Positions 5,159 to 6,405 of a DNA stretch of 6,405 bases are shown piece after piece. Where the stretch lies: positions 1 through 6,405 of the forward strand of contig DKVN01000071.1 of the NCBI GenBank assembly GCA_002491225.1, given 5' to 3'. The notes under the pieces are model-generated. The model worked only from the letters and a program-made list of their open reading frames with translations, was not told where the DNA came from and searched no databases. A program made the translations under genes and the position numbers. Every line of letters starts with the position of its first letter. Within the stretch, counting starts at the first letter, position 1. The stretch comes from Faecalibacterium sp. UBA7177 (lineage in GTDB: Bacteria; Bacillota; Clostridia; Oscillospirales; Ruminococcaceae).

Positions 5159-6340
5159 ATGCAAAAGCCAAAGATTTGCCTGGTGCTGGTGGGCAAGCTG
5201 CCGCTGCCCGCGGCCCGGGGCGGCGCGGTGGAAACCCTGGCCGAACATCTGCTGCGCGAGAATGAGGCCCGCGGCGCGCTGGAACTGACCGTCCTCTCGG
5301 TGCGCGAGGAGCGGGCGGTGCGGCAGGCGAGCGCCTACCCGAACACCCGGTTTGTCTGGTTTGGGGAGTACCCGCTCTGGAACAAGTTCTGGTGGCGGGT
5401 TTACGCGCTGGCCAAAAAGCTGGGCAAACAGGAGCTGCCCTTCCCCTACCAGCGGGTGCGGGCGGCGGCCTGGCTGAAACGGCATGGCGGCGAATTTGAC
5501 TATATCCTCGCCGAGAGCGAGCTGGAATTGATCCGGGACGCGAAGCTCCCGCCCGAAAAGGTGCTCTACCACATGCACTGGGTGGGCGCGCCCACCCGCT
5601 GGCGGGACGCCTGCTTTGGGCGGCTGCTGGCGGTGAGCCATTTTGTGGCCCGCCATTGGCAGGCGGAGACCGGCCGGTCGGACGCGGGCGTGTCGGTGCT
5701 GCCCAACTGTGTTGACACCGCCGTCTTTGGCGCCTGCCTGCCCGAAGAGGAGCGGGCGGCGGTGCGGCAGAGCCTGGGGTTTCCGGAGGATTGCTTTGTC
5801 CTGCTGTTCTGCGGCCGGCTGGTGCAGGCCAAGGGGGTGCGGGAGCTGCTGGCGGCGCTTGAAAAGCTGCCCGAGCGGGTCTGCCTGGTTCTGGCGGGCA
5901 GCACCAACTATGGCCTGCCGGTGACCGAGCCCTACGAGCGCGAGGTGCGGGCGATGGCCGAGCGGTTCGGCCCGCGGGTGGCCTTTACCGGCTTTGTGCA
6001 GCCGGAGGGGATGCCGCGCTACTACGCGGTGGCCGACGCGGTGGTGATGCCCAGCCAGGTGGAGGAGGGCGCGCCCCTTGTGGCCCTTGAGGGGATGGCG
6101 GCCGGCCGCCCGGTGATCGCCACCCGCTCCGGCGGCATCCCGGAGTACCTCAATGGAGACTGCGGCATTTTGGTCGACCGGGAGGGTGATCTGCCCGGCG
6201 CGCTGGCCGCGGCGGTGCTGCGGCTGCAAAGTGACCCTGCCCTCTGCCGGACGATGGGCGAGGCGGGCCGGGCCCACGCGCAGCAGTACGGCACGGCGCA
6301 GTATTATCAGAACTTTTTGGACATCCTCAAAACCCTGTGA
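5159..6340 (+). CDS. Glycosyltransferase family 4 (GT-B fold), CotSA-like
   Basis: A complete 393-residue GT4 enzyme. The N-terminus PKICLVLVGKLPLPAARGGAVETLAEHLL has the first Rossmann strand and a Gly-rich loop. The pattern K-L-P-x-P-A-x-R-G-G-A resembles CotSA-type glycosyltransferases of Firmicutes (from memory, not a search). VLYHMHWVG (about 139-147), LAVSHFV and VLPNCVDTAVF mark the end of the acceptor domain. The donor domain begins FVLLFCGRLVQAKGVRELLAAL. It carries the GT4 signature EEGAPLVALEGMAAGRPVIATRSGGIPE, with the E-x7-E pair at Glu303 and Glu311, then a helical tail. It should be a retaining, metal-independent, cytoplasmic or membrane-peripheral transferase. Despite the CotSA resemblance, the context (dehydrogenase plus four other transferases) points to surface polysaccharide synthesis rather than a spore coat role. 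No signal peptide or transmembrane segment is visible. Confidence 0.93.
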   Translation: MQKPKICLVLVGKLPLPAARGGAVETLAEHLLRENEARGALELTVLSVREERAVRQASAYPNTRFVWFGEYPLWNKFWWRVYALAKKLGKQELPFPYQRVRAAAWLKRHGGEFDYILAESELELIRDAKLPPEKVLYHMHWVGAPTRWRDACFGRLLAVSHFVARHWQAETGRSDAGVSVLPNCVDTAVFGACLPEEERAAVRQSLGFPEDCFVLLFCGRLVQAKGVRELLAALEKLPERVCLVLAGSTNYGLPVTEPYEREVRAMAERFGPRVAFTGFVQPEGMPRYYAVADAVVMPSQVEEGAPLVALEGMAAGRPVIATRSGGIPEYLNGDCGILVDREGDLPGALAAAVLRLQSDPALCRTMGEAGRAHAQQYGTAQYYQNFLDILKTL

Positions 6341-6405
6341 GCCCCGCCGCGCAAAGGCAAGCGCGGGTGCGGCACGCAGGAGTGCCCAGATCGCACAGTC
6401 CTTGC
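6341..6405 (+). other. Downstream tail with weak hairpin, no recognised gene
   Basis: The 65 bases after the last stop contain a 6-base-pair GC stem, CCGCGC (6347-6352) with GCGCGG (6361-6366), around an 8-base loop. No T-tract follows, so an intrinsic terminator is not supported. No ribosome binding site or start of another gene is evident before the window ends. Confidence 0.3.

Noticed and set aside
3737..6277. An 846-codon open frame on the minus strand opposite the GT2 and last GT4 genes
   Set aside because: It is a by-product of high third-position GC in the plus-strand genes. The translation is His/Arg/Pro/Gly-rich with no family motifs, while the plus-strand frames carry complete catalytic motifs.
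6347..6366. Rho-independent terminator after the last gene
   Set aside because: The stem is only six base pairs and no T-tract follows it. Hairpins like this are common by chance at this GC content.

Overview
The window is a compact, single-strand (+) polysaccharide biosynthesis segment of very GC-rich DNA. It holds six co-oriented coding regions: five glycosyltransferases and one UDP-glucose 6-dehydrogenase. It starts inside the first gene and ends 65 bases after the sixth. There are no RNA genes, mobile elements, integrase sites or CRISPR arrays. The longest non-coding stretch is 81 bases, so no region over 300 bases is empty.

Organism (inference): A/G-rich Shine-Dalgarno sites, short gaps, a GT32 of the type common in Firmicutes capsule loci, and a last gene whose N-terminus resembles CotSA-type glycosyltransferases suggest a high-GC gut Clostridium relative (Oscillospiraceae/Ruminococcaceae such as the Gemmiger-Subdoligranulum-Faecalibacterium group). 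This rests on style and protein resemblance, not on a marker gene.

Layout: 1-573, C-terminal part of a GT4 transferase; 589-1344, a GT32 (DXD-type) transferase; 1345-1425, an A+T-rich spacer with dyad symmetry; 1426-2574, a complete GT4 transferase; 2613-3968, UDP-glucose 6-dehydrogenase; 3998-5110, a GT2 (GT-A) transferase with a low-complexity insert; 5159-6340, a second complete GT4 transferase; 6341-6405, a short tail with nothing firm in it. Gaps are 15, 81, 38, 29 and 48 bases, consistent with one operon.

How the genes fit together: the dehydrogenase would convert UDP-glucose to UDP-glucuronate, the precursor for an acidic sugar. The five transferases would add sugars one after another to a lipid-linked repeat unit or surface glycan. 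The initiating phosphoglycosyltransferase, flippase, polymerase and chain-length regulator are not in this window and would be expected nearby. Sugar and linkage specificities cannot be read from the sequence.

The most notable points are a GT32 whose DXD motif reads Cys-Thr-Asp; a 48-residue Gly/Ala/Pro-rich insert built from in-frame DNA repeats inside the GT2 catalytic domain; an A+T-rich, palindrome-bearing spacer inside the operon; and a three-cysteine cluster in the dehydrogenase C-terminal domain. I found no evidence of an entirely new system; this looks like a surface polysaccharide locus with some unusual details.
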